Shown here: one piece after another, positions 11,849 through 22,593 of the stretch
Layout of the letters: each line of letters starts with the position of its first letter
How positions within the stretch are numbered: position 1 is the first letter of the stretch
DNA from: Anisus vortex
Lineage: Eukaryota > Mollusca > Gastropoda > Planorbidae
Direction: 5' to 3'
Assembly (NCBI GenBank): GCA_949126835.1
Contig: OX421508.1
Span: 11,219,994-11,283,993, forward strand
DNA length: 64,000 nt
Translations under genes and position numbers: made by a program
Notes under the pieces: model-generated
The model's database searches: none
The model's input: only the letters and a program-made list of their open reading frames with translations
Told to the model about the DNA's origin: nothing

Positions 11849-12372
11849 AAATGGAAGAAGAAGGCGCAAGACAGTCTCAGACTGAAAAGTATACACTGAT
11901 CTCTAAAAAGAATGGATTAGGCTCGGAAGTAACATTCTTGAGGAAATTTCCGCTATTTTGTTTATACTGTCACTGATCAATATATATAATTACCGTGAGT
12001 TTGTTTATTTATTTAGATGTTTGTTTCTGCTCTATATTCTCCTAAGCCGTTTGAATAATCGGGTTAAAAGTTAAATGTATAAATTGGAAACGTCCTCCAA
12101 AAAAAAGTTTTATTTTTTTTAACAATATTGCTCAATTCGTTAATTTAAAAAAAAAATAAACTTAGAACTATTACTAATCACCGTATGCTAAGGTTATACA
12201 ATGGGTGCAGTTTCCAAATGGTGTCCCTATGAAATGCTTTCAAATTTTGTGTGTGTTCGGGACCGGGTTTTTCCGTAATGCGAAATATTGCTGTCTACTT
12301 TTTTATTATTATTAACTGTTTTTATTGTTTGGTATTTGTTTTCTTTTGATCGTGTTATTGTTAGTTTTATAT
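11849..12372. other. Non-coding; nothing recognised
   Basis: AT-rich, with T and A homopolymers near 12110-12160. It ends at the target duplication of the LINE insertion. Confidence 0.5.
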
Positions 12373-12388
12373 TATTAATAAGAAGTCA

Positions 12389-13738
12389 TCCTCTACATAA
12401 CTTTTGTCGATCTGACTAAGGCATTCGATACAGTCAGCAGAGATGGCCTATGGCAAATAATGGGAAAGTTCGGCTGCCCACCAAAATTTATTAACATCGT
12501 CAAACAGTTTCATGATGGCATGATGGCCAAAGTAATGGCAAATGGTGAAGAGCTTTTCATGTAACAAATGGGGTAAAACAAGGATGTGTTCTTGCACCTA
12601 CCCTCTTTAGTATGGTATTTTCAGCAATGCTAACCGATGCCTTCCACGATTGCAACGAGGGCATACATATACGCTATAGAGCAGACACGGGGCCTATTCA
12701 ACCAACAACGCATGCATGCGGTTACAAAGGTGAAAGACACCCTGGTTCGTGACCTCCTGTTTGCGGACGACTGCGCCCTAAATGTTTCAGATTCAGAAAG
12801 CATGATGCAGAATCTCATGGATTGCTTCACTAAAGCTTGTGGTAACTTTGGTCTTACGATAAACACAAAGAAAACAGAGGTTCTACATCAGCCCACTCCA
12901 GGGACACTGCAAACAGATCCAGAGATCACAGTTAATGGCCAGAAACTCAAAGTTGTCGACAAATTTACCTACCTCGGCAGCACACTAGCGCGCACTGCCA
13001 ATATAGACGACGAGGTCTGCAATAGAATAGCAAAAGCAAGCATCAACTTTGGGCGCCTTCGGGAAAACGTCTGGGACAGAAAAGGTCTCCGTCTAGACAC
13101 TAAGCTTAAAGTATACAACGCCACAATACTGCCAATATTGCTGTATGCGAGCAAAACATGGACAGTGTACAGCAGGCATGCAAAGCAACTAAATCACTTC
13201 CATGTTGCTTGCCTCCGCAAATTACTAAAAATACGTTGGCAAGATGGGGTCCCTGACACTGAAATGCTTCTCATATCAGGCACGTCCAGCATCCAGACTC
13301 AGCTTATGAAATCCCAAGCGCGATGGGCCGGCCTAGTTAGAATGCCGGACCACAGACTGCCAAAAAAGCTCCTATTTGGCGAGCTAGCACACGGGAAAAG
13401 AAGAACCGGCGGCCAAAAACAGAGATTCAAAGACAGTTTGAAAGCAGCCTTGAAAGCACTCGACGTAGACCCAAATAGATGGGAGGAACTGGCAACTGAT
13501 AGAAACAGGTGGCGCAATATCGTGTCGTCCGGGGAACAGTTGGCAGAACATAACAGAATCTCCAGGGCCGAACAGAAACGAGCAGAAAGAAAAGCCAAGC
13601 AGACCTGCAAGGCGCTGCCAGACCCCACAACCGCATCTTTTGTCTGCAGTACCTGCAACAGATCATGTAGGGCCCGCATAGGACTGATAGGCCACCAAAG
13701 AGACGTGGTCATCCTCGGAAATGAGGGACGAACAACAC
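12389..13738 (+). mobile_element. 5'-truncated LINE with 16-bp target duplication
   Basis: Flanked by the perfect direct repeat tattaataagaagtca at 12373-12388 and 13739-13754. The insert starts abruptly in the reverse transcriptase domain, a classic product of incomplete target-primed reverse transcription. It has no poly(A); it ends in gaatgagggacgaacaacac-like sequence directly after the coding part. Confidence 0.9.
12397..13720 (+). pseudogene. Non-LTR reverse transcriptase, C-terminal half, frameshifted
   Basis: This would copy LINE RNA into DNA at a nicked chromosomal target. Visible in order: FVDLTKAFDTVSRDGLW (RT motif A with catalytic Asp) at about 12400-12453; VTNGVKQGCVLAPTLF (motif B) at about 12562-12612; the catalytic LLFADDCAL (motif C) at about 12755-12783; then the thumb region with KVVDKFTYLGSTL and LLYASKTWTVY. 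A Cys-X2-Cys...His finger at about 13636-13700 (CSTCNRS...GLIGHQ) lacks its fourth ligand. There is one frameshift near 12555-12565 and another near 12690, so three frames are used. The endonuclease and first RT motifs are absent because of 5' truncation. I recognise the protein type but do not assign the clade. Confidence 0.88.
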
Positions 13739-13754
13739 TATTAATAAGAAGTCA

Positions 13755-15231
13755 GAAGCTTGACAGCAACAATCCATATGCATATTGTGTAAAATGGCAG
13801 CAACATAGATTCCGTTCCGATCTATTTATAGATCAGTGGCACAGTAAGTTTTAGACACAATTTTTTCATATCGGTAAGTGCAGTGGAAATTTTTAGTTTT
13901 TCCTTTCTTCTATAGATCAGTGCTTTTCTTCACTTTGCTCAAACCAATTTATTAAGAAGGCGTAATCCAGTCTTTTTATAGATCAGTGATAGTATATGAC
14001 AACAAACACTTGATCCTGAAGTGGCATTGTAGAGAAATTAGTTGTCAATAAATTAAATGAACTTCTCTTGTGTTGTCTCAGGAACATCTTCAAATTTGAA
14101 TGAGCATAAGCTTTTTTCAAGTGCCAATGAGGTGTCAGATTAATTTGTAAAGTAGGCTACGATTAGATTTCGTCTGCAAGAATGTACAAGTGTTCTTTCA
14201 CAAAAATCATTATCGTAAAAGTCATTATCGTAATCCTTCTATCTGGTTCAATGAGAATCAATGCCATGTTCTTCAAAGAAAGCAGATAAGTTAAGCTACA
14301 TGTTCATTTTATTTACATCCTATCTTTTCAGGTTTGTTACAAAAATTAACTGGTCCTTGCAGTGATACATTTTACTCATTCAAGATTTCAAAGATGTCAA
14401 CAAAGTAAGTTAATTTCTGAAGTTCACATTTATTGCCAAAAACTGCGTTGAATCGCGGTCTTGCTTTCTGATTTTAAAGTTAAAGAGTTCTGAGTTAACC
14501 ACGAAGCTCAAAACACGTTTTAAATTTGTTCCTCTCGACAACCATCTGACTTCAGTGTGAAGTAGTAGTTCGGCGCGTCCGACTGGTTTAGCAACTGTTT
14601 AAAGTAGAAATGTGATGGGGTTGGTGCGCTGATGTCATCACTCGTATGCTCATAATAGAAATATACTTATTCTGTGCTCGTATGTGGATGTATCTGCATG
14701 TAGGTGGGCCCGCCTGTAAACTGATAAAATATGTATTTTCGGTGGTCTTTGGCGACCACCATGAAATGGTTCTTCGACCCCTATTAAAATGTAACATATA
14801 ATGTTAATATATTATTCAAACAATATTCTTATAATTTCTTTAAAAAAATAAAATAATTAAACAAATGCTTACTAAATCTAATCAAGGGAGATAATAGTCC
14901 TAATTTTATGTGTCTGGGGTAATGACTATAGTAAAAAAAATAATTTTACTATACAATTTGAATTTTAATAAAAAACAAACAATGCATTGCGTATAACAGT
15001 ACCGGTACTCATATTGATAAAAATATTTAAAATGAACAATCAATTAATTAATGTTTTTCACATTATATATGTAATTGTTTTTGAAACACCTTCTTAGCTA
15101 CTAGCTTGTTTTCATTAGAAAGCATTTACTTCTTTAATTTTATAAATGAGATTGTTTTTCATCGAGTGAATTTTTTTAAAAGCCTTATATTTAAGGTTTG
15201 AAGACTGTCAAGAAAAGAGGAATAGTCTATT
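13755..15231. other. Non-coding; nothing recognised
   Basis: AT-rich. The 12-mer tatagatcagtg occurs three times at 13827, 13911 and 13977 with uneven spacing. No gene is supported. Confidence 0.5.
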
Positions 15232-15439
15232 CCGGGGATCGGCCATCTACGGCAAGCGTGCCAAACTCGGTACGCAGACTGATTTTCAACGGGACGCGGA
15301 AGACTCCTAAAAAAAACTATTAAAGTATTTTCAATTAGAAATGGAGTGCTGAAGCAGGATTACTTTTAGGCTGTTGGCACGCTGAATGAATTAGAAATCC
15401 CACTTTGGCACACTATTATCAAAAGGTTGCCGTTCCCTG
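15232..15439 (+). mobile_element. Charlie-like hAT MITE, about 208 bp
   Basis: Same family as 38035, 38339 and 55097. The left end reads ccggggatcggccatctacg and the right end ttgccgttccctg; family-specific interior motifs include ggctgttggcacgctgaat. The termini are mutated and no target duplication is preserved. Confidence 0.82.
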
Positions 15440-15978
15440 GTTTAGGCTAAAGAGTGTTGGTGTCAGTAAACGTCCCTTTTTGATGTTTTTTAAATAATTC
15501 ATAATGGTCTTTATGTCCGTTGTAAAAATTCACCAAATGGATTCTAAAAAACAAAATTGCTTTTTACTAAAACAAATACATGTATTTATCTTACTTTGTA
15601 TTACTCTTTGACATCTAAGATTTTTCAGAGCATTTGGTGTACATGTATTTTATTTTATGACGGTCAAAGGGATAGGTGTCTGTTTTTTCAAAAGATAGTC
15701 AGTAGGAAAGATGAATTTATAATAGAAAATGAGATTGGTAAATTTGAGAACCATTTTATGGAATTTGTGGCGGAGTAGTATGTGTAAAAATGAACAAAAT
15801 AATATAAAATTAAGTGTTTTAGAATTTTTGTTACAAATTAGATAATATAATAAACATACTAGATAAAATGTTTGAAATATATAGTGGAAATATTGTTATA
15901 GTCAAAAGTCTCTACAAGTCTTACTTGTAGTTAATGGTCTACAGTCTACACTCGATGGTGCAGTCTTTAAGAACACTT
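15440..15978. other. Non-coding; nothing recognised
   Basis: AT-rich. The short frame at 15557-15778 shows no recognisable domain. Confidence 0.5.
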
Positions 15979-15979
15979 C

Positions 15980-16051
<72 letters not shown>
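15979..16051. repeat. (CT)n microsatellite
   Basis: About 36 CT dinucleotides with two interruptions. Confidence 0.97.
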
Positions 16052-16055
<4 letters not shown>

Positions 16056-16985
16056 GTGTGTGTTAATTATTGTATATTTGATGTGTGGCTTTATGATTCT
16101 GTGTGAGCAGGGTGGTGAAAGGCAAACAAAAGAAGAAATTAACACACATAAATAGAAAGAGAGACAGACATATATAATTATATATAAGCTTATATATAAG
16201 TCGATATACATAATTATATATATGACTATCGAGATATTTTAATACGTTAGTCAATCATTTCGTAAATGACATAAACTTCAAAATATCTGTACGCATATTT
16301 ACATTCTTTTTTTTTAAACTTTAAGTAATAGCAGACTAGGATTTTAATATTACACTAATAAAGATAGATATAAATAACTATACAAATTACAATATTGTGT
16401 TGGCTCTAAAGAAGCACGTGGCTTTCATTTACATAACGTTTGCCCACCTGTCTGCCATTCAACCGAATCTGGTTACATCATGTTCAGAAACAAACGAGGG
16501 GATTAAATATTTCCGGAACTAAGGTCTAGTTTCCCCGCTAATTCCAGGCAATGACAACACCATTAGACCACGTGACAAACAGAAAGGTCAAACCAGGAGT
16601 GGCTGCTATTGATAAAAACGTATTATGCTAAACAATGTTCTTTCCGATTCATAAATAACTGAAGGGCCGATCTTGGCTTTTTTTTATGTTAGGGGAAGTA
16701 ATTTAGATAAGTATTGCATCATTGGTTATGTGCACATGGAGTACGTAAACCTTTCTTTTTTCTTACGGACTGATGTAGACGAAGGTGTGTCCTTTATAGC
16801 CCAAAGTACATCCAACATTAAATCGGGTACATTGAATACATTTGCATTTTTGAATAATATATGCAGCTGCTTTTATACAATCATTGGGTCGTGAGTCAAT
16901 CACACTTCCTCTCAGTGGGGTGCTTAAGTTTTCGTTTTCCTATTCTCAAAATTATAAAAAAATAATTAAATAAGCATTTATGTAT
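16052..16985. other. Non-coding; nothing recognised
   Basis: Includes an AT-rich tata-type stretch at 16165-16220. No gene or element was recognised. Confidence 0.5.
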
Positions 16986-17017
16986 CATCTATCTATCTAT
17001 CTATCTATCTATCTATG

Positions 17018-17048
<31 letters not shown>

Positions 17049-17430
17049 TTATCATCTATTTATCATCAATTTATCTATCATCTCTCTATATATCATTTAT
17101 CTATCTATAATCTATTATCTATCTATTTATCATCTATTTATCATCAATTTATCTATCATCTCTCTATATATCATATATCTATCTATAATCTATTATCTAT
17201 CTATCATCTATCTATTATTTTCATAAATCTATCATCTATCTATCCATTTTCTATCGATCATCAATCTTTCATTTTCATCTATCCATCATCATTCTATTAT
17301 CTATCTATCATCTATTTATCGTCTATCTATTTATCGATTGATCTATCTATCTAAATATTATTTATCTAACCATATTTCTATCTATTAATCGATCTATTTA
17401 TCTATCTGAATCTATAATTCTATCTTTCTA
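16986..17430. repeat. (ATCT)n array with higher-order period
   Basis: Imperfect tetranucleotide array. A block of about 80 bp containing atcatcaatttatctatcat is present twice (about 17051 and 17131), showing a duplicated higher-order unit. Confidence 0.92.
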
Positions 17431-17889
17431 TCTACTTACCAGCAAATTTATATTTGTTTCAAGTACAATATTTGCTAATGTTTTCATGTAGACTACTTTA
17501 ATATAAAAAAAAGTCAAAGAAACTATACAACAAGAAAAGAGAAATGAAGTTTTATTTTAAATATTAAATAATCCATGACAATGTAGGTCTCTGGGAATTG
17601 AGATTTATTTCCGGTTTTGTAAGGACTCTCAACTGTCAATAAAAGAACATCAAGAGATTCACAGGTCTAAGAATAGATTTTATTTTCATGTTTTTTGTTT
17701 GTGTGTGCGAATGGATGAAGAGAAGTTTTGGCATGAATCAAAACATCATTGAAAACAAACTTGTAAGGTGTAGAATTGACATATTTCATACGCGCCCTCG
17801 AGCGGTAGGCTCAAGAAAGAGGGGCGTTGGCGCCCTCGAGCGGTAGGCTCAAGAAAAAGGGGCATTGGCACTACCACCCTACATGGGGT
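17431..17889. other. Non-coding, with a 38-bp tandem duplication at 17793-17868
   Basis: The segment starting cgccctcgagcggtaggctc occurs twice with a 38-bp period, and the GC content is much higher than the surroundings. It sits just before SINE copy B. Confidence 0.7.
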
Positions 17890-18070
17890 ACTGTGGCCGA
17901 TCAGCAGCACGTTCGGCTGACGTACTGAAGGTCCTGTTTTCGAATCCTGAAGAAGGATAGGATCTTTTCGATTGTGTCCCAACATTAAATGGTGCCAGTA
18001 AAGGCGGCTGGGCATTGTCCCCTAGTATGGCGGGGTTACAGAAACTGGTGAACGCTGCTTCTCTAGCCCT
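17890..18070 (+). mobile_element. tRNA-derived SINE, copy B, internally shortened
   Basis: A-box region ggccgatcagcagcacgtt, degenerate B box ttttcgaatcc, then the late body (cctagtatgg...cagaaactggtgaacgctgc). The middle of the body, including the ggtacc segment, is deleted. The copy is more diverged than C and D. Confidence 0.8.
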
Positions 18071-18798
18071 TTACTTACTACTACCAACCTATATCCGAAA
18101 TAATGAAATTTTCTAAGTAACAAATACAAACCTTAGGGTTCCATTCTCTCATATTTTACTCTTTCTCTCATCATGATTTTCTTTTACAACTAGAGTTTAT
18201 GTTTTCTTAATGGTCACTTTTCACCTTTTTTTCTCATAACATTAAACACGTTTTTTTCTTTCATTATTTTACTCTTCTTCCACAATTTAATTTATTATAT
18301 TTCTTTCATTCTTAATCTATAACGCTTTTCCTCTGCCTGCCTATCTATTCATTTGTAGGTATGTATGTCGGTAAATCTGTCCATCGTCTGTCTATCTATC
18401 TGTATGTCTGTGCTTCGGTGTAATGACTAATACATGTTTAATATTTTAAATATGTTCACACACCATTAACTGAGGTACCAGAGCGTGAATCATTAATTAC
18501 TGATCCATGACGAGGCGTTTAAGTTAGATTATAAATATATTAAGTTTCTTTTTATGGCTCCCTGTGGGCAAGCCTGGCGTGACACAATGCTATTTTCATG
18601 ACGACATTCAGTTACGACAATTTAGCTTTCTTGACGACATTCAAATACGACAATTTTTTTAAATACATTTAGCAGACATGTCACATACAAGTGATAAAAT
18701 GTGCTCTTAGACATCGGAGCTTCTTTTTAAATAGGAGCTACTCTCAAAGACAACGTTCAGATTAAATTACAAACAGAACTGACCTATATACCTAGAAC
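18071..18798. other. Non-coding; nothing recognised
   Basis: AT-rich with a C/T bias. A short internal duplication (cgacattca...acgacaattt) lies at about 18600-18660. Confidence 0.5.
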
Positions 18799-18962
18799 CA
18801 GGGCACTCACAAGCCTATGCAGCGCCCCAGGGCACAAGTTTCAGCGACGCCCCCTTGCATACTGCAACTATTTTGTTTTGCTATATTTAAGCTATATTTG
18901 CCGCCCCCCTAGAAGTGTCGCCCACCGGGCATATGCCCCTTTCCCCTCATGTGAGGCCACTG
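18799..18962. mobile_element. hAT-type MITE, 164 bp, intact target duplication
   Basis: Perfect 8-bp duplication cctagaac at 18791-18798 and 18963-18970. Left end cagggcactcacaag; right end on the minus strand cagtggcctcacatg. The interior is C-rich (ggcgctgc-type and cgccccc motifs) with no coding capacity. Confidence 0.87.
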
Positions 18963-19204
18963 CCTAGAACTATATAATTTTTTGCTTTTTGCTGTCTGTG
19001 GAGTTGTGTGGTAAGTTTCATTACTTGTAGTTTTATATTTGTACAAAGCTCTGGTGCTTCCAACAGCAAAGCGTACTGAAAGTTTTGTGGGTAATTTTTT
19101 TTTTCATCCACTGGTCAATTAAGTCCCGGGTCAAGCTTGTTTATCGGTGCCACTCATCGGTTTGGGGCATCCAAATGTGCAAAAATTAGAAAAGAAGCTG
19201 CTTA

Positions 19205-20831
19205 TGTAGGTCGGTGACTTACATTAAAAGTGTGATTAATTGCTTTGTGCTGTACGAGTGGTCCGTTTGAATGTGTTTAAGTTTCTGTGCTCTGTGGGTG
19301 CTATGATTTGTGAGAATGTAAGTAATGGACTTTTAATGTAAATATATTTTATTATTTGTAATATAGATATAGACTTGGGGGACTGTTTGGTATAAAAATG
19401 ATGTATGTAAATATTGTTTTGTATTTTGTGAAAGCCCTGAAACGAGGTTAAGCGGCTAGGTCTTGCGTCATTTTTCGGAATTCTTTTTCTGATTGTCTTA
19501 AATTGGGTTTTCGTTAGTGTAGTTTAATTAAAGTAATAGGTAGAATTTTTATTGTAGTTTAATTTAATATAGGGTTGTACATAAGGTAGATTTGTAGATA
19601 TTTAGCAATTAGAGATTTAGAATAAGGATTAGCACTTTAGTCAACAGGAAATAGTCATTTTGAAATTAGTTAGAGCGAGAGTTAGAGTTGTCACCAAAGA
19701 CGTTCGGTCAGCGTCTATAAATAGAACAATTAATCAATCACTTCCGTCTGAAATGGCCCATTTTGTGGAAGACCAGTGGTCAGATTATGGCGTAGTTGTG
19801 TGTGGCTTTTTCGGATATGACGTGAGTTGAGATTTAATTACTTTTTAGAATTTGTATTTTATTTTATGCTATGTTTTATTTGGTTATTTTATGCATATTG
19901 TCCACTTGTCTATGACAAGTGCATTGATGGGAATGGATTAAGTTGGAGGTTTGGGAAGGAACATTAGCCGCCATGTTGGCTTCTTCTTTTTAAATGTATA
20001 TTTCTTTTTAGTTCATGTATATTATTATTTTAATGTAATGTTGCCTTTAATGGCCGGCATGGGAATAAGTTATGGTAGATGTTTTTATTTCATGCTTGAT
20101 TTTAACTGGTATGTATTCACCAGTGAGTGGCCTAACTCTGTGGTACAGAGTATAGAGCGGTGTTGTCTTGTTCTAGTCTTCATTGACTAGAGCTGGGTTG
20201 ATTCTTATGTCATAATTCATATTATGTTATAAGATGTACAAGGAGTTATAGGTTCATGTTTTAACTGGTTATAGTTGGACTATGCTATGTAGTTTTTATT
20301 TACTGTATATAGTATATATATATATATTATGCTTATGTATATAGATGACCATGTTCTAATGTGTATTTTTATTTCTCTATTTCTATTCTATTATATTGTA
20401 GGTCGTAATGTCGGCCTATGTTGGTTTTTAGTGGGGAGTTGAAGTTAGTTTTAGTGGGGAGTTTAAGTTGGTTATTTTGTTTGGGTTCACAGTATGTTTA
20501 GAGTTTAGATAGTATAGGTTTATTGTTGGGGTTCAATTTGTTCTTTATGATTTTTATGTTCCCTTTAATGGGACGAGTGAATTTTCTTGAATAAACAGTA
20601 ATTTGTAATTTAAATATGATTTTAGTGTTTTATGTTTAGTGTTCAGTGTTGTTGGTCTGTTTAGATTGTAATAATCCTTCTGTCCCAACGGAAGTGTCAC
20701 GGAAGCCCAAAGTGCCCTAGTTTAGATGTATTTAGTTAGATGATTGCTGTCCTTTACCCACAACCCTCTTTAATTAGTAGTAACCATTAATCTAAAATAT
20801 AACCGCCCTCCCCTCGCCCCACCCTGTTACA
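19205..20831 (+). repeat. 5' LTR, 1627 bp
   Basis: Starts tgtaggtcgg and ends ccctgttaca. Contains a TA-rich block at about 20307-20330 and a possible polyadenylation signal aataaa at 20590. This LTR is long for a Gypsy-type element. A 79-codon open frame (19951-20190) is conserved in both LTRs but has no recognised similarity; its identity in the two copies follows from LTR identity alone. Confidence 0.95.
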
Positions 20832-20833
20832 AA

Positions 20834-20851
20834 TGGTGTCTAGAAGTGGGA
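20834..20851 (+). other. Primer-binding site, tRNA-Leu type
   Basis: TGGTGTCTAGAAGTGGGA begins two bases after the LTR. Its complement matches the 3' end of a leucine tRNA including CCA, with one extra base. Confidence 0.85.
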
Positions 20852-20952
20852 ATCCGTGCTTAAACAGACCAATGATTACTCTTTTTAGCTTAGGAAGGTT
20901 AGGTTTAATGGGTTGGAGGTTAGGGTATAGGTAGAAAAAAACCAACATAGGC

Positions 20953-22506
20953 ATGACTGGTGAAGAACAAGCCACACAGACAGTGTATGTCTTCCTGCAC
21001 CGTGAGGAGCCGATCAAGCTATTCCACGGCAGTAACCACCCAGGCGACGTGGAGAGCTTCATCGAGGACATTAGAGGTGCCTGGAGGGCGAGACGAGTCA
21101 CCGAGAACGAAGAGAAGAGAGACGTGCTATGGGCTCACCTCGGCGAGTCAGTGAGGGCAGAGTGTAGGTGCCACCCACCGGAGGTGAGGTCCAACCCTGA
21201 AGAGCTGATCAGGGTGTTACAGTCCGTCTACGGGGAGAAACGTAGTATCTCCAAATTAATGGGCCTGTTTCTCACAGTCCATCAACATGTCTCAGAGACT
21301 GTGAGAGCTTACTCTCACCGCTTGCAGGCTGCATTTGATACCCTGTTAGCGCGACAAACCTGTCTCTCGGTGGCCCTCACAGATGCCGTAATCTTGAGGG
21401 ACCACTTTGCAGAAAACTTGCTAGACCCCCTCTTGAGGAAGTACCTGCGAGAGGAGACCCATAAATACCCTAGGACCTCCTTCCTAGACCTGCGGGATAC
21501 GGCTATCCGCTGGTCCGAGGAGGAATGTTACGCCCACTTGATGCACTCTGTAGCTACGACTGTTGAGCCACAACAGCCGGGCCCAGAGTTGGAAAAATTG
21601 GTGTTGGCACTGGCCAAACAGGTGGGTGAGTTATCAACAACAATAGAGTATCTGCAGCTTGCACAACAAAGCCCTGATGTTCATCCATACCCACAGCATT
21701 CAGGTGAACCAGACCACTATGGTTATCATGCTGGATACTGTGATAACTGTGGCAGCCCCGACCACCTTGCTGGAGAGTGCCTGAAAGGGAGGCAGTCAAC
21801 TGTCGGAGCGAATGGCACGATTCATCACAAAGATGAGGATTCTACTCTGTCGAGCCAGATAATAGGCACCCGCCCTGCCGCAAATGTCAGCCTTAATGGG
21901 CTATGTTGTGAGGCCACGATTGACACAGGCTCCCTGGTCAGCACAGTGACGGAGAGCCTATTCACCAACCAAACTGCCAGTGTACTACCAGAAGTTGGGG
22001 ATACCCAAACTGTTAGACCCCAGTCAGTCATGTTTAAAGTAGTTGTGCCAACAGGACTGGTAGTAAATAAAGGAATGGTTCAGGCGGCACCGTTACATTG
22101 CTTGAAAGTGGTTAAAGAAACGGTTTCGGTGGACCCTATAGCTAATGTGAAATTAGTGTGCCAAACAAGACGTCAAGCTGTACCAGGAGAGGACTCTGCT
22201 CTTTTTTCATTACACTTCTGTTTACTTTTTATTTGTAACCATTTTCTTTCCTTTTTTTATGTTTTTATGAAAATGATATATTTACTTTTTGTATGCCTTT
22301 ATTACCCATTTCATTACATGTTCACCCTTTTGTGTAGTGTGCGTAGATTTTTCCTTTTTGGTGTACTTGGACACTACGTATATCTCATTGTGACTTTGAT
22401 GTCATATGTTTTAAGAGTAGGTACAGCATTTTTTGTCCCAGTGAGACTTTCACATTTTCCACCTATCTTTAGGCTGCATGCTTTTTATGTATGTCCCAAT
22501 GGGTAA
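20953..22506 (+). CDS. Gag with protease-like segment, fused to 3' non-coding sequence by deletion
   Basis: 517 codons. Residues about 20-200 look like a Gag capsid of the kind related to PNMA-family proteins (KLFHGSNHPGDVESFIEDI, later LFLTVHQHVSETVRAYSHRL). A CCHC zinc knuckle for RNA binding follows at 263-276 (CDNCGSPDHLAGEC), then an aspartic protease signature ATIDTGS at 322-327. Gag would assemble RNA-containing particles and the protease would process it. From about residue 417 (near 22200) the composition changes sharply to Phe, Leu, Tyr and Val, fitting AT-rich 3' sequence read through by chance. That is where I place the junction of a deletion that removed reverse transcriptase to integrase. 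The ATG at 20953 is the first in frame after the primer-binding site and gives the full capsid start. The protease may be truncated. Confidence 0.88.
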   Translation: MTGEEQATQTVYVFLHREEPIKLFHGSNHPGDVESFIEDIRGAWRARRVTENEEKRDVLWAHLGESVRAECRCHPPEVRSNPEELIRVLQSVYGEKRSISKLMGLFLTVHQHVSETVRAYSHRLQAAFDTLLARQTCLSVALTDAVILRDHFAENLLDPLLRKYLREETHKYPRTSFLDLRDTAIRWSEEECYAHLMHSVATTVEPQQPGPELEKLVLALAKQVGELSTTIEYLQLAQQSPDVHPYPQHSGEPDHYGYHAGYCDNCGSPDHLAGECLKGRQSTVGANGTIHHKDEDSTLSSQIIGTRPAANVSLNGLCCEATIDTGSLVSTVTESLFTNQTASVLPEVGDTQTVRPQSVMFKVVVPTGLVVNKGMVQAAPLHCLKVVKETVSVDPIANVKLVCQTRRQAVPGEDSALFSLHFCLLFICNHFLSFFYVFMKMIYLLFVCLYYPFHYMFTLLCSVRRFFLFGVLGHYVYLIVTLMSYVLRVGTAFFVPVRLSHFPPIFRLHAFYVCPNG

Positions 22507-22570
22507 CTTTTTGTATTGATCTAGGGCCAGAGGGGTATTTTTTGTATGATAGTTTGTTTTTGCAGGGTCG

Positions 22571-22593
22571 CAAAAAGAAAGTTAGGAGATGAA
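22571..22593 (+). other. Probable polypurine tract
   Basis: Purine-rich run (caaaaagaaagttaggagat and gaa) ending exactly at the TG of the right LTR. This is the position where plus-strand DNA synthesis is primed. Confidence 0.7.

Noticed and set aside
11391..11976. 9-residue repeat proteins on both strands
   Set aside because: A 27-bp unit without stops is open on both strands by arithmetic; the DNA is explained by the SINE origin.
13827..13988. Three copies of tatagatcagtg as a regulatory array
   Set aside because: Uneven spacing (84 and 66 bp), AT-rich context and no adjacent gene; could be chance.
19951..20190. 79-codon frame conserved at 19951 and 23340 as a possible extra retroelement gene
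   Set aside because: Conservation follows from recent LTR duplication during insertion; composition is AT-driven and no domain is recognisable.
20787..21101. Minus-strand frame over the start of gag
   Set aside because: Shadow of the Gag coding sequence on the opposite strand.
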